64,000 nucleotides of DNA, from contig CP188828.1 in NCBI GenBank assembly GCA_050110875.1, positions 1,240,001 through 1,304,000 on the forward strand, read 5' to 3'. The notes under the pieces were generated by a model. It worked only from the letters and a program-made list of their open reading frames with translations, was not told where the DNA came from and made no database searches. Origin of the DNA: Methyloligella sp050110875. Its GTDB lineage: Bacteria; Pseudomonadota; Alphaproteobacteria; Rhizobiales; Methyloligellaceae. Positions 26,465 through 35,458 of the stretch are shown one piece after another (positions within the stretch are counted from its first letter, which is position 1; each line of letters starts with the position of its first letter). A program made the translations under genes and the position numbers.

Positions 26465-27058
26465 CTATAGCCAGAATATCAGCGCCGTCAGGGCCGTCAG
26501 CACGGCCAAGGTGCGGTTCACCATCATCAGCCATTTTTCGTCCTTGAGCAGCGTTCTGAGGCCGGCCCCGAAGGTGGCCCAGGTGAGGGTGCTCGGAATG
26601 GTGATCAACATGAAGAGGGCGATCAACAGGATGAGCGATCCGACGTAGTGCGGGCCGGGGTTTGTGTAGGCAGCGACCGCCGTCACCACGAGAACCCAGG
26701 ATTTCGGGTTGGCGAACTGGAAAAGGGCGGCCTGCCAGAAGCTGATCGGCTCGGCGGCCCGCGCCTCCGGTATGCCTGCGGCGCGCCAGAGCTTCCAGGC
26801 GAGATAGAAGAGATAGACCGTGCCGCCCAGCTTGATGACGAGCTGCAGGCGCGGCTCCACCGCGAAGGCGGCGCCGAGGCCTGCCCCTACCACCGCCATT
26901 TGCGTGCCTCCGCCGAACGGAATGCCGAACAGGTGGGGCAGGGTCCGCTTCAGGCCGAAAATCAGGCCGGAGGTGGTCAGCATCATGTTGTTGGGGCCGG
27001 GGGTGATCGTCATCACGAAAACGTAAAGCGCGATCGGGGCGACCATGGCGAAATTCAT
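26465..27058 (-). CDS. LysE/RhtB-family amino-acid exporter
   Basis: 197 residues with six membrane helices. The family signature near the N-terminus is clear (VFVMTITPGPNNMMLTTSG) and is followed by FGLKRTLPHLFGIPFGG. The family exports amino acids or their derivatives. It precedes the MetX-like gene by 36 nt, so it may export that enzyme's product or a homoserine-related compound; this is inference. It is divergent from sitA. Confidence 0.85.
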   Translation of the reverse strand: MNFAMVAPIALYVFVMTITPGPNNMMLTTSGLIFGLKRTLPHLFGIPFGGGTQMAVVGAGLGAAFAVEPRLQLVIKLGGTVYLFYLAWKLWRAAGIPEARAAEPISFWQAALFQFANPKSWVLVVTAVAAYTNPGPHYVGSLILLIALFMLITIPSTLTWATFGAGLRTLLKDEKWLMMVNRTLAVLTALTALIFWL

Positions 27059-27161
27059 CAGGCGGCCTAAAGCAAGAAATGTGGCCGGCGGGCGGCCGAG
27101 ACGGGTGGGTTATCGGAATGGACGCGATTCCATGGCGCCGAGCCATAGAAAACACTTCATA

Positions 27162-27212
27162 TGGGAAAGACACGGCATTTGGGAAAGGCGCGGCATTGGA
27201 AAAGACGCGGCC
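27162..27212. repeat. Three tandem copies of a 16-18 bp unit
   Basis: Units TGGGAAAGACACGGCATT, TGGGAAAGGCGCGGCAT and TGGAAAAGACGCGGCC lie end to end between the LysE gene and sitA, ending 38 bp before the Mur-like palindrome. They could be protein-binding repeats or a short slippage product. Confidence 0.6.
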
Positions 27213-27249
27213 GACGAAGGAGCGAGCCAATTCGTCGCCCCTGTTTTTA

Positions 27250-27266
27250 TTGCAAATCATTTGCAA
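27250..27266. promoter_or_regulatory. Mur/Fur-type operator upstream of sitA
   Basis: TTGCAAATCATTTGCAA is a 17-bp palindrome, perfect around a central C, 76 bp before the sitA ATG. It has the general form of Fur-family sites and resembles the manganese-responsive Mur operator of alphaproteobacteria, whose usual target is sitABCD. Binding under Mn sufficiency would repress the operon. Mur rather than Zur is inferred from the operon and the A/T-rich TGCAA half-sites. Confidence 0.7.
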
Positions 27267-27341
27267 CTAGATTAGGACGAGTTCGTTGTCCCGTGGCGAG
27301 GGGGGACGCCGCCGCTCGCCTCTGATCGATAGGAGAAAGAC

Positions 27342-28268
27342 ATGCTTGCCAGCGCCCAGCCCGTGCGCCTTTTCAAATCGTGGTTCTTGTCCCTTGTCCT
27401 GGTGGTCGCCATGGCGATGACCGCGACTGCGGGACCGGCTGGCGCTGAAGAGAAGCTCAAAGTGGTCACCACCTTCACGGTGATCGCCGACATGGCCAGC
27501 AACGTCGCCGGCGATGCGGCCGTGGTGGAATCGATCACCAAGCCGGGCGCGGAGATCCACAATTATCAGCCGACGCCGGGCGATCTCCTAAAGGCGCAAG
27601 GGGCCGATCTCATCCTTTGGAACGGGCTCGACCTGGAGCGATGGTTCGAGAAATTTTTCCAGAACTTGCGCGACGTGCCCGGGGTTGTGATCTCCGAAGG
27701 CGTCGAGCCGATCGGGATCGGCGAGGGCCCCTATTCGGGCAAGCCGAACCCGCATGCGTGGATGTCGGTTTCCGACGGTGTGATCTATGTGAAGAATATC
27801 CGCGATGCGCTGATTGAGGCCGATCCCGACAATGCGGAGACTTACAAGAAGAACGCGGACGCCTACATCGAGAAGCTGGAAGCCATGGCGAAACCGATCC
27901 GCGAGACGTTGGCACAAGTGCCCGAGAAAAAGCGCTGGCTGGTGACCAGCGAGGGCGCGTTCAGCTATCTGGCACGGGATTACGGGCTGAAGGAGCTTTA
28001 TCTCTGGCCGATCAACGCCGATGCTCAAGGCACGCCGCAGCAGGTTCGCGCAGTGATCGACCAGGTGCGGGAGCACGATATTCCCGCCGTGTTCTCCGAA
28101 AGCACGGTTTCGCCGGCGCCGGCCAAGCAAGTCGCGCGGGAGACAGGCGCCCATTACGGCGGGGTGCTCTATGTGGATTCCTTGAGCGAGGCGGACGGGC
28201 CGGTGCCGAGCTATCTCGACCTGCTGCGGGTCACGTCGGAGCGGATCGCGGAAGGGCTGACCGAATGA
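27342..28268 (+). CDS. sitA: Manganese/iron ABC transporter, periplasmic binding protein
   Basis: 308 residues with a signal peptide (about 1-35, ending AGAEE). The four metal ligands of Mn-type cluster A-I proteins are all in place: H73 (EIHNYQPTPGD), H138 (NPHAWMS), E204 (TSEGAFSYL) and D279 (LYVDSLSE). The Glu in the third position favours Mn/Fe over Zn. No His-rich loop of the ZnuA type is present. The ribosome site AGGAGAAAG precedes the ATG. It is first in a four-gene operon with ATGA overlaps. Confidence 0.9.
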   Translation: MLASAQPVRLFKSWFLSLVLVVAMAMTATAGPAGAEEKLKVVTTFTVIADMASNVAGDAAVVESITKPGAEIHNYQPTPGDLLKAQGADLILWNGLDLERWFEKFFQNLRDVPGVVISEGVEPIGIGEGPYSGKPNPHAWMSVSDGVIYVKNIRDALIEADPDNAETYKKNADAYIEKLEAMAKPIRETLAQVPEKKRWLVTSEGAFSYLARDYGLKELYLWPINADAQGTPQQVRAVIDQVREHDIPAVFSESTVSPAPAKQVARETGAHYGGVLYVDSLSEADGPVPSYLDLLRVTSERIAEGLTE

Positions 28269-29209
28269 AGGCAGAGCTTGCCGAAATAAGCGAAGGGCGC
28301 GGTGGCTCGGGGCCGGCCGGGATTGCGGTCGACGACGTGACGGTGACCTACCGAAACGGCACCACGGCGCTGCGCGATGTGAGCTTCTCCATCCCCACCG
28401 GCACGATCACCGCTCTGGTGGGGGTGAACGGCAGCGGCAAGTCCACCCTGTTCAAGGCGATCATGGGCTTCCTGCGCGCCGGCAAGGGATCGATCTCGAT
28501 CCTGGGCCGGAGCGTCCGTCAGGCGCTGAAGGAGACGCTGGTCGCCTACGTGCCGCAGGCGGAGGAGGTCGACTGGAACTTTCCCGTGCTGGTCGAGGAC
28601 GTGGTCATGATGGGCCGCTACGGGCATATGAACATGCTCCGGATTCCGCGAAAGCGGGATTACGAAGCGGTGGCGAGGGCGCTCGACCGGGTGAATATGA
28701 GCGCGTTCGCGAAGCGCCAGATCGGCGAGCTCTCCGGCGGCCAGAAGAAGCGGGTCTTTCTGGCCCGCGCGCTGGCCCAGGATGCTCAGGTGATCCTGCT
28801 GGACGAGCCTTTCACCGGTGTCGACGTGAAGACGGAAGAGGCCATCATCCGGCTGCTCAAGGCGCTGCGGGACGAGGGGCGTGTGATGCTGGTCTCCACC
28901 CACAATCTCGGCAGCGTGCCGGAGTTCTGCGACCGCACGGTGCTGTTGAAGCAGACGGTGCTGGATGCCGGCCTGACCAGCGAGGTGTTCACGGAGGAGA
29001 ATCTGCGGCTGACCTTCGGCGGTGTGCTGCGCCATTTCGTGCTGCCGGGCGAGCGCGGTGCGGAAGGCCGTGCGGGCGAGAGCGTGACGGTGATCTCCGA
29101 CGACGAGCGGCCCTTCGTGGTCTATGGCGAGGAGAGCAGCGAGTCCCAGGCCGAGCCGGAAAACACGCCAGCCCCGAAAAGAAGCTCGAAGCAGAGGTCG
29201 TCCGGATGA
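28265..29209 (+). CDS. sitB: Manganese/iron ABC transporter, ATP-binding protein
   Basis: 314 residues. Walker A is GVNGSGKST, signature LSGGQKKRV, and Walker B VILLDEPFTGVD; the Q-loop region PQAEEVDWNFPVLVEDVVMMGRYG is typical of Mn/Zn importers. A polar C-terminal tail of about 60 residues (Ala/Glu/Ser-rich) exceeds the family's usual length of about 250-280 and looks disordered. It drives metal import with sitC and sitD, overlapping both neighbours by 4 nt. Confidence 0.9.
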   Translation: MKAELAEISEGRGGSGPAGIAVDDVTVTYRNGTTALRDVSFSIPTGTITALVGVNGSGKSTLFKAIMGFLRAGKGSISILGRSVRQALKETLVAYVPQAEEVDWNFPVLVEDVVMMGRYGHMNMLRIPRKRDYEAVARALDRVNMSAFAKRQIGELSGGQKKRVFLARALAQDAQVILLDEPFTGVDVKTEEAIIRLLKALRDEGRVMLVSTHNLGSVPEFCDRTVLLKQTVLDAGLTSEVFTEENLRLTFGGVLRHFVLPGERGAEGRAGESVTVISDDERPFVVYGEESSESQAEPENTPAPKRSSKQRSSG

Positions 29210-30066
29210 TCGAGACGCTGCTCGAGCCCTTCGGATACAGCTACATGGTCAATGCCATGTGGGTCAGCGCGCTCGTGGGCGCGGTCTGCGCGTTTCTCTC
29301 CGCCTATCTGATGCTCAAGGGCTGGTCGCTGATCGGCGATGCGCTCTCCCATTCCATCGTGCCCGGCGTGGCCGGCGCCTTCATGCTGGGGCTGCCCTTC
29401 TCCTTCGGCGCCTTCCTCGCCGGCGGGCTGGCGGCCGGGGCCATGCTGTTCCTCAACGAGCGGACAAAGCTCAAGGAGGACGCCATCATCGGGCTGATCT
29501 TCACCTCCTTCTTCGGGCTCGGCCTGTTCATGGTCTCCCTGTCGCCGACCTCGGTGGACGTGCAGCGGATCGTGCTCGGCAATATCCTGGCGATCACGCC
29601 GGAGGACACGCTGCAGCTCGTGCTGATCGCCGGCGTCTCGCTGCTGCTGCTGACCTTGAAATGGCGGGATCTGATGGCGGTGTTCTTCGACGAGAACCAC
29701 GCCCATTCGGCGGGACTCAATCCACCGGCCATGAAGCTGCTCTTCTTCACGCTGCTGAGCGCCTGCACGGTGGCGGCGCTGCTGACGGTCGGTGCGTTCC
29801 TGGTGATCGCGCTGGTGGTGACGCCGGGCGCCACGGCCTATCTGCTGACCGACCGGTTCCCCCGGCTGATCGTCATCTCCATCCTGATCGGGGCGGTCAC
29901 AAGCTTTCTGGGCGCCTATGCGAGCTATTTCCTGGACGGGGCGACCGGCGGGGTCATCGTGGTGCTGCAGACCCTGGTCTTCCTCACCGCTTTCGTCTTC
30001 GCGCCGAAGCATGGAATGCTGGCGGCGCGGCGCAAGGCGGCCGAAGCGCTGGAGGCCTCCGCATGA
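29206..30066 (+). CDS. sitC: Manganese/iron ABC transporter, permease 1
   Basis: 286 residues with eight membrane helices of the ABC-3 family. LMLKGWSLIGDALSHSIVPGVAG and VVTPGATAYLLTDRF are family landmarks. It forms the membrane channel with sitD. Overlaps of 4 nt on both sides tie it into the operon. A C-terminal basic tail (ARRKAAEALEAS) is cytosolic. Confidence 0.9.
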   Translation: MIETLLEPFGYSYMVNAMWVSALVGAVCAFLSAYLMLKGWSLIGDALSHSIVPGVAGAFMLGLPFSFGAFLAGGLAAGAMLFLNERTKLKEDAIIGLIFTSFFGLGLFMVSLSPTSVDVQRIVLGNILAITPEDTLQLVLIAGVSLLLLTLKWRDLMAVFFDENHAHSAGLNPPAMKLLFFTLLSACTVAALLTVGAFLVIALVVTPGATAYLLTDRFPRLIVISILIGAVTSFLGAYASYFLDGATGGVIVVLQTLVFLTAFVFAPKHGMLAARRKAAEALEASA

Positions 30067-30899
30067 GCACTTTTCTGGAAATGCCGGAGGCACCGTTCCT
30101 CTTTCCCTTCATGCAGCAGGCCTTTCTGATCGCCGTCTGTGTGGCGGTGCCGACGGCGCTGCTCTCCTGCTACTTGGTTTTGAAAGGCTGGGCGCTGCTC
30201 GGCGACGCCACGAGCCATGCGGTGCTGCCCGGGGTGGTGCTCGCCTATGTGGCCGGGCTGCCGTTGGGGTTCGGAGCCTTTGCCGCCGGCATGATCTGCG
30301 CGCTTGCCACGGGATATCTGAAGGAAAACAGCCGGGTGAAGCAGGACACCATCATGGGCGTCGTGTTCTCCGGCATGTTCGGGCTCGGCATCGTGCTCTA
30401 CACGCAGATCGAGACCAATCTCCATCTCGACCACATCCTGTTCGGCAACATGCTGGGGGTGGGCTGGGGCGACATCGCCCAGTCGGCGACGATCGCGGTC
30501 ATCGTGGTCGGCGCGATCGCGATCAAATGGCGCGATCTTCTGCTGCATGCCTTCGACCCGCAGCAGGCGAAGGCGCTGGGCCTGCCGGTCAGAGTCTTGC
30601 ATTACGGGCTGCTCTGCATCCTTTCGCTCGCCATCGTCGGCGCGTTGCAGGCGGTGGGCATCATTCTCGCCATCGCCATGCTGATCGCGCCCGGGGCGAT
30701 CGCCTTCCTGATCACCAAGCGGTTCGGCCTGATGCTGCTCACCGCGGTCGGGATCGCGGTCGCGTGTTCGGTGCTGGGCGTCTATTCCAGCTTCTTCATC
30801 GACAGCGCGCCGGCGCCCACCATCGTGCTTCTGATGACCGGCGTCTTCATCCTCGCCTTCATAGCGACGCGACTCGGACCGGTGCCGAAGCCGGCCTAG
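30063..30899 (+). CDS. sitD: Manganese/iron ABC transporter, permease 2
   Basis: 278 residues and about eight membrane helices, clearly related to sitC (LVLKGWALLGDATSHAVLPGVVLAY; LIAPGAIAFLITKRF). The start at 30063 overlaps sitC's stop by 4 nt; the frame is open far upstream, but that part runs out of frame through sitC. Having two ABC-3 permeases is the mark of SitABCD and YfeABCD rather than ZnuABC. Its stop overlaps the convergent AraC gene by 4 nt. Confidence 0.9.
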   Translation: MSTFLEMPEAPFLFPFMQQAFLIAVCVAVPTALLSCYLVLKGWALLGDATSHAVLPGVVLAYVAGLPLGFGAFAAGMICALATGYLKENSRVKQDTIMGVVFSGMFGLGIVLYTQIETNLHLDHILFGNMLGVGWGDIAQSATIAVIVVGAIAIKWRDLLLHAFDPQQAKALGLPVRVLHYGLLCILSLAIVGALQAVGIILAIAMLIAPGAIAFLITKRFGLMLLTAVGIAVACSVLGVYSSFFIDSAPAPTIVLLMTGVFILAFIATRLGPVPKPA

Positions 30900-31675
30900 C
30901 GGACGCGCAAGCTGGCGAGCCCCGGCGCGGCGCCGAAGGTCTTCCGGAACGCGTGCACGAAATGGGCTTGGTCGAAGAAGCCCGCCGCATGGGCGGCGCG
31001 GGTGCCGCTGCTGCCTTTCGCCGTTTCGTCGATGGCCGCGCGGAGGCGCCGCCAGATGCGATAGCGGCGGATCGGCACGCCGACCGTCTCGCCGAACAGG
31101 TGCTGCATGCGGGAGACCGACAGGCCGACATGGGCGGCGAGCGTCGTGGCAGGAATCTGCTCCGTCAGGTCGCGTGACAGAAGCTCCACGAGCCTGGCGA
31201 TGCGCGGATCGATCCCGGTATCGGTGTGCCGATTGACGTAGGCGACGAAATCCGAAAGCGCGAGAGCAGCCCAGCGATGGCCATCCGGCGCCTCGAAGAG
31301 ATCGCGGAAGAGGGGAAGCGTATCGGCGCGGCCGATCAAGACGCCGCCTTCCTCGGATGAAACGCGAAGGACGGATTGCAGCGCGTCCTGACCGGCGAGA
31401 TCGGGCTCCATGTAGAGAACGGCCAGGGGATCGCCCTGCATATCGAACTCATAGTCCGTCCCGGCCGGGATGAGGGCGGCGGGCGCCATGCGCCAATCCC
31501 CGCCGCCGATGCGCAGCCGGAAGGCGCCGTAGAGGCCAGTCAGCAAGACCGGCGTGGCATGGCGGTGGGGCGCGTTGTGACCGAGAGGGCCGGCAAAGAA
31601 GGCGCGGTCTCTTTCGACATGCCAGAGCGGTCGGCGCTCGGCACTTTCGGCAGCAGGTTCGTACAAGCGTTCCAT
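30896..31675 (-). CDS. AraC-family transcriptional regulator
   Basis: 259 residues: an N-terminal cupin-like sensor domain (about 20-100, with HNAPHRHATPVLL) and a C-terminal double helix-turn-helix (about 160-259) containing TTLAAHVGLSVSRMQHLFGE and AAHAAGFFDQAHFVHAFRK. It would bind a small ligand and activate or repress nearby genes. It is divergent from the Tat-exported metallo-hydrolase (62 bp apart), the most likely target. Its stop overlaps sitD's, but it is convergent and need not relate to metal uptake. Confidence 0.85.
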   Translation of the reverse strand: MERLYEPAAESAERRPLWHVERDRAFFAGPLGHNAPHRHATPVLLTGLYGAFRLRIGGGDWRMAPAALIPAGTDYEFDMQGDPLAVLYMEPDLAGQDALQSVLRVSSEEGGVLIGRADTLPLFRDLFEAPDGHRWAALALSDFVAYVNRHTDTGIDPRIARLVELLSRDLTEQIPATTLAAHVGLSVSRMQHLFGETVGVPIRRYRIWRRLRAAIDETAKGSSGTRAAHAAGFFDQAHFVHAFRKTFGAAPGLASLRVR

Positions 31676-31737
31676 CCGTTTCCTGGCTCAATCTCCGGCT
31701 CGATCAGGCAATCAGCCCAACGAGACGGAGAGGGAGC

Positions 31738-32757
31738 ATGGCAGAGGAAACAATGGGACGAAAGGCAGGTTTGACGCGGCGTGAAGCATTGAAGGCTGCG
31801 GCCGGGGCATCGATGCTGCCGATGATGGCGGGCGTGCCATTATTGAAGGCGCATGCCGGAGGGCCGTATCTCGGTGCTTCCTATCCGACCCATCAACGGT
31901 TCCGGCTCGGCGGCTTCGAGATCACCATGATCGCCGATGCCCATGTGATGATCGACGGCCCTTGGCCGATCGTCGGGGAAGACCAGCCGCCTGAGAAGGT
32001 CGAGGCCTTGATGCGGCAGAATCTGCTGCCCGAGAGTCGCTTCCGGCCGGGCTTCACGCCGATGGTGGTGAACACCGGCAAGGAGCTGATCCTGTTCGAT
32101 ACGGGGAGCGGGGAGAACGGCTTCGTGCCGCGGCCCGACGGCGGCTGGCTTGCGGCACAGATCGAGCCGGCCGGCTTCAAGCCGGAGCAGTTCGATATCG
32201 TCGTCCTCAGCCATTGCCATCCCGATCATATCGGCGGTCTCATGGAGAAGGGGAAGCCGCTCTTCCCGAATGCCCGATATGTCACCGGTGCGGCGGAGCA
32301 CGATTTCTGGCGCCAAGACGCGCGGCTTTCCGCCGACAAGGAGAGCAACGAATACAAGTCCGCGGTGCTGTTCCGCAGCAATGTGGAGCCCTTGAACGAA
32401 AAGCTCTCCCGCATCCGGCCAGGCGACGAGGTGGCGCCGGGAATCGAAGCGGTGGCCGCGTACGGACATACCCCGGGCCATCTGGCGTTCCACCTGGAGA
32501 GCGAGGGGAAAAGGTTGCTCTTCTGGGGCGATTGCGCCCATCACGAGGTCGCCTCCTTAGCGCGCCCCGATTGGCACGCCTTCTTCGACATGGACAAGGC
32601 GAAGGGGGCGGAAACGCGAAAGCGGATCTACGATCTCGCGGCGCATGAGCGGCTTCCGGTGGCCGGATATCACATGCCTTTTCCATCCCTCGGCTTCGTG
32701 GAACGCGCCGAGACCGGCTATCGCTGGCTTCCGGTTTCCTACCAGCTAGACCTTTGA
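31738..32757 (+). CDS. Tat-exported metallo-beta-lactamase-fold hydrolase
   Basis: 339 residues. The N-terminus holds a twin-arginine signal (LTRREALKAAAGASML, cut near AHAGG), so a folded, metal-loaded enzyme goes to the periplasm. The MBL motif LSHCHPDHIGGL is followed by GHTPGHLAFH, GDCAHHEV and a C-terminal GYHMPFPS, giving the full two-metal ligand set. Lactonase, phosphodiesterase or sulfatase activity is possible; the substrate is unknown. It is divergent from an AraC regulator that probably controls it. Confidence 0.85.
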   Translation: MAEETMGRKAGLTRREALKAAAGASMLPMMAGVPLLKAHAGGPYLGASYPTHQRFRLGGFEITMIADAHVMIDGPWPIVGEDQPPEKVEALMRQNLLPESRFRPGFTPMVVNTGKELILFDTGSGENGFVPRPDGGWLAAQIEPAGFKPEQFDIVVLSHCHPDHIGGLMEKGKPLFPNARYVTGAAEHDFWRQDARLSADKESNEYKSAVLFRSNVEPLNEKLSRIRPGDEVAPGIEAVAAYGHTPGHLAFHLESEGKRLLFWGDCAHHEVASLARPDWHAFFDMDKAKGAETRKRIYDLAAHERLPVAGYHMPFPSLGFVERAETGYRWLPVSYQLDL

Positions 32758-32897
32758 GGGCCGCAACTTGGGCGTGAATATAATTTTTCTATCGCGCGAT
32801 TTGATTTCCTGATCGACAAGCCCCATATCCACGATTAGGGTGCGCCTCCGATCAAGTCGAAAAACGACGGTCCAAGTCTGGGGAGACTTCCGGGGGC

Positions 32898-35030
32898 ATG
32901 AACGAACAATTGCCAAGCTCTCGGTTTTATGGCGGGTGTCCGCACGATTGTCCGGACACCTGTGCCATGATTTACGAGGTGGTCGACGGGCGCCTGGTCG
33001 AGGTGCGCGGCAATAAAGATCACCCGATGACGCGCGGCACGCTCTGCGTGAAGCTGAAAGACTATCACGATCATCATTACAATCCGGACCGGGTGCTCTA
33101 CCCGTTGAAGCGGTCGGGGCCCAAGGGCTCCATGCAGTTCGAGCGCATCTCCTGGGACGAGGCGCTGGACACGATCAAGACCCGCTGGACGGAGATCATC
33201 GCGCAATACGGCTCGCAAGCCATCATGCCCTACAGCTATCTCGGCAACGAGGGGCTGGTGCAGGGGCTGACGGCGGGCGACGCCTTTTTCAACCGTCTCG
33301 GCACGACGGTGAACGAGAAGACGTTCTGCGCCTCGGGATCGTCGACCGCATGGCTGTTGAGCGTCGGGCCGACGGGCGGGGTGGATCCGGAAAGCTTCGT
33401 CCACTCGAAATTCATCGTGATCTGGGCCTGCAACTCGATCTCGACCAATCTGCATCACTGGCCGTTCGTGCTGGAGGCGCGGAAACGCGGCGCCAAGGTG
33501 GTGGTGATCGATACCTACCGGTCGCGCACGGCAAAGGCCGCCGATTGGCATATCTGCCCCAAGCCTGGCACTGACGGCGCTTTGGCCATGGGCATCATCA
33601 ACGCCATCGTGGACGGCGGGCTGGTCGATCAGGATTATGTCGACAACTACACGGTCGGCTTCGAGGATCTGAAGGCGCGCGCGGCGGAATTCACGCCGGA
33701 ATACGTGGAGAAGATCACCGGGGTTCCGGCGGAAGAGGTCACCCAGTTCGCACGCGAGTTCGCCACCACCCAGCCTTCGGTGATCCGCATGGGCGTCGCT
33801 TTGGAGCGTCACGCGGGTGGCGGTCAGACGATCCGGGCGGTCTGCGCGATTCCGGCCCTCACCGGGTCCTGGCGCCATGTGGGCGGCGGATTGCTGCAAA
33901 TGCCGCTTTGGGAGTTTCCGGTCCATTGGGACCGGGTCTCGCGTCCCGACTGGATCAAGCCGGGCACACGGGTGGTCAACAATCTCAGGCTCGGACGGGC
34001 GCTGACGGGCGAGATGCCGCTCGATCCGCCGATCATGAGCTTCTTCTGCTACAACACCAATCCGGTCAGCCAGGCGCCGGAGACGGACAAGATCGTCAAG
34101 GGTCTCCAGCGCGAGGATCTGTTCACGGTGGTGGCGGAGCATTTCATCACCGACACGGCGCGCTACGCCGACATCATCCTGCCGGCGACCATGGCCGGAG
34201 AGCACGACGACATGATGTTCTCCTGGGGCCATTTCTATCTGACGCTCAATCAGAAGGCGATCGAGCCGCGGGGCGAGGCGCTCTCCAATTCGGAGATCTT
34301 CCGCCGTCTGGCCAAGGTCATGGGCTTCGACGATCCGCGCCTGCAAATGTCCGATCAGGAGCAGATCGAGCATTTTCTCGATTGGGACGCGCCGGCTATG
34401 GGCGGGATCGACATGGATCACTTCCGCGAGACCGGATTCTTCCATCTCGCGGTGGGAACGCCAGACGACCGGCTGCCCCATGCGGAAGGCAACTTCCCGA
34501 CGCCGTCGGGCAAGGTCGAGTTCAAGGTGGAAGGCGCCAAGAACTTCGTCGCTCCGCCCTTCCGGCACATGTACGAGGAGATGCAGTCCGGCGAGGATGT
34601 GGATCCGCTGCCCGGCTACGTGCCGCCGCGGGAAAGTCCCGAGACCAACGAGGATCTTGGCAAGCTCTACCCGCTCAACATCGTCTCGCCGAAGAGCCAC
34701 GGCTTTTTGAACTCCTGCTATGCCAACGAGCCGCACAAGATCAAAGGCCAGGGCGAGCAGTTCGTGATGATCAGCCCGGCGGATGCCGCAGAGCGGCAAA
34801 TCCGCGAGGGCGATCCGGTGCGGGTGCACAATGCCCGCGGCGGCTTCGAGGGGTTTGCCAAGGTGACCGACGACGTGCCTGCGGGGCGCGTGGTGGCCAC
34901 GCTGGGCTATTGGCGCTCCCTCAACCGCTCGGACGGTTCGGTGAACTCGATCTCGTCGGATGCCCATTGCGGGCTCGGCAACGCGCCGACCTTCTCCGAC
35001 AATCTGGTCGAGGTGACCCGGGTCAACTAG
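32898..35030 (+). CDS. Molybdopterin oxidoreductase (DMSO reductase family)
   Basis: 710 residues. A 4Fe-4S site is formed by C14, C18, C22 and C50 (GGCPHDCPDTC ... GTLCVK). Next come the bis-MGD-binding domains, with WACNSISTNLHHW and VVIDTYRSRTA, and a C-terminal dinucleotide-binding domain (from about 570) with PLNIVSPKSHGFLNS. No signal peptide or Tat motif is present, so it should be cytosolic. The likely Mo-ligand region reads EKTFCASGSSTAW. The electron donor and substrate are unknown: formate, purine-like and thiosulfate-type reactions all occur in this family, and no small subunit lies beside it. Confidence 0.85.
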   Translation: MNEQLPSSRFYGGCPHDCPDTCAMIYEVVDGRLVEVRGNKDHPMTRGTLCVKLKDYHDHHYNPDRVLYPLKRSGPKGSMQFERISWDEALDTIKTRWTEIIAQYGSQAIMPYSYLGNEGLVQGLTAGDAFFNRLGTTVNEKTFCASGSSTAWLLSVGPTGGVDPESFVHSKFIVIWACNSISTNLHHWPFVLEARKRGAKVVVIDTYRSRTAKAADWHICPKPGTDGALAMGIINAIVDGGLVDQDYVDNYTVGFEDLKARAAEFTPEYVEKITGVPAEEVTQFAREFATTQPSVIRMGVALERHAGGGQTIRAVCAIPALTGSWRHVGGGLLQMPLWEFPVHWDRVSRPDWIKPGTRVVNNLRLGRALTGEMPLDPPIMSFFCYNTNPVSQAPETDKIVKGLQREDLFTVVAEHFITDTARYADIILPATMAGEHDDMMFSWGHFYLTLNQKAIEPRGEALSNSEIFRRLAKVMGFDDPRLQMSDQEQIEHFLDWDAPAMGGIDMDHFRETGFFHLAVGTPDDRLPHAEGNFPTPSGKVEFKVEGAKNFVAPPFRHMYEEMQSGEDVDPLPGYVPPRESPETNEDLGKLYPLNIVSPKSHGFLNSCYANEPHKIKGQGEQFVMISPADAAERQIREGDPVRVHNARGGFEGFAKVTDDVPAGRVVATLGYWRSLNRSDGSVNSISSDAHCGLGNAPTFSDNLVEVTRVN

Positions 35031-35074
35031 GCCGGGCCCACTATCGGTCTCCTGAAATTTCTAAGTTTTTCGCC

Positions 35075-35458
35075 TCAAGCGGCGGTCAGGCTCGCCGCCA
35101 TGGCGTCGCGCAGATCGGAGAACGCGAACGGCTTCTGCAAGACGGGGCGGTCGCGGTAATCCTCGTTCAGAGAGGCGATGCCGAGCCCCGTGGCGAACAG
35201 GAAGGGGACACCCTTGGCGGCGAGGGTATCGGCGACGGGATAGACGAGCTCGCCGGCGACATTGAGATCGAGGATCGCCAGATCCGGCGATTCGCGGTCC
35301 AGCATCTCGATGGCGTGCTGCACCCGGGCGGCCGGGCCGACCACCTGGCATCCCATCTCCTGGAGCATGTCCTCCAGGTGGAGTGCCGCTAAAGCTTCAT
35401 CTTCCACCACTAGGATATGCTTGCCGGAAAGCCGGCTTCCGTCGGCGAATTGATCCAT
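35075..35458 (-). CDS. Single-domain response regulator (CheY-like receiver)
   Basis: 127 residues from the ATG at 35458 (GGGGAG about 9 nt upstream); the frame continues upstream without a ribosome site. It is a receiver only: acidic pocket VVEDE (D20, E21), phospho-acceptor D64 in LAILDLNVAG, and K109 in VLQKPF. Without an output domain it should act through protein contact or a phosphorelay. It is an orphan with no kinase beside it. Its promoter region faces the long leader of the porin gene. Confidence 0.85.
   Translation of the reverse strand: MDQFADGSRLSGKHILVVEDEALAALHLEDMLQEMGCQVVGPAARVQHAIEMLDRESPDLAILDLNVAGELVYPVADTLAAKGVPFLFATGLGIASLNEDYRDRPVLQKPFAFSDLRDAMAASLTAA

Noticed and set aside
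29124..30062. Upstream extension of the sitD frame
   Set aside because: It runs out of frame through sitC; the sitD start at 30063 gives the 4-nt overlap and normal family length.
32835..34967. A 710-codon open frame antisense to the molybdopterin oxidoreductase
   Set aside because: The sense frame has four iron-sulfur cysteines and family motifs; the antisense frame has none.
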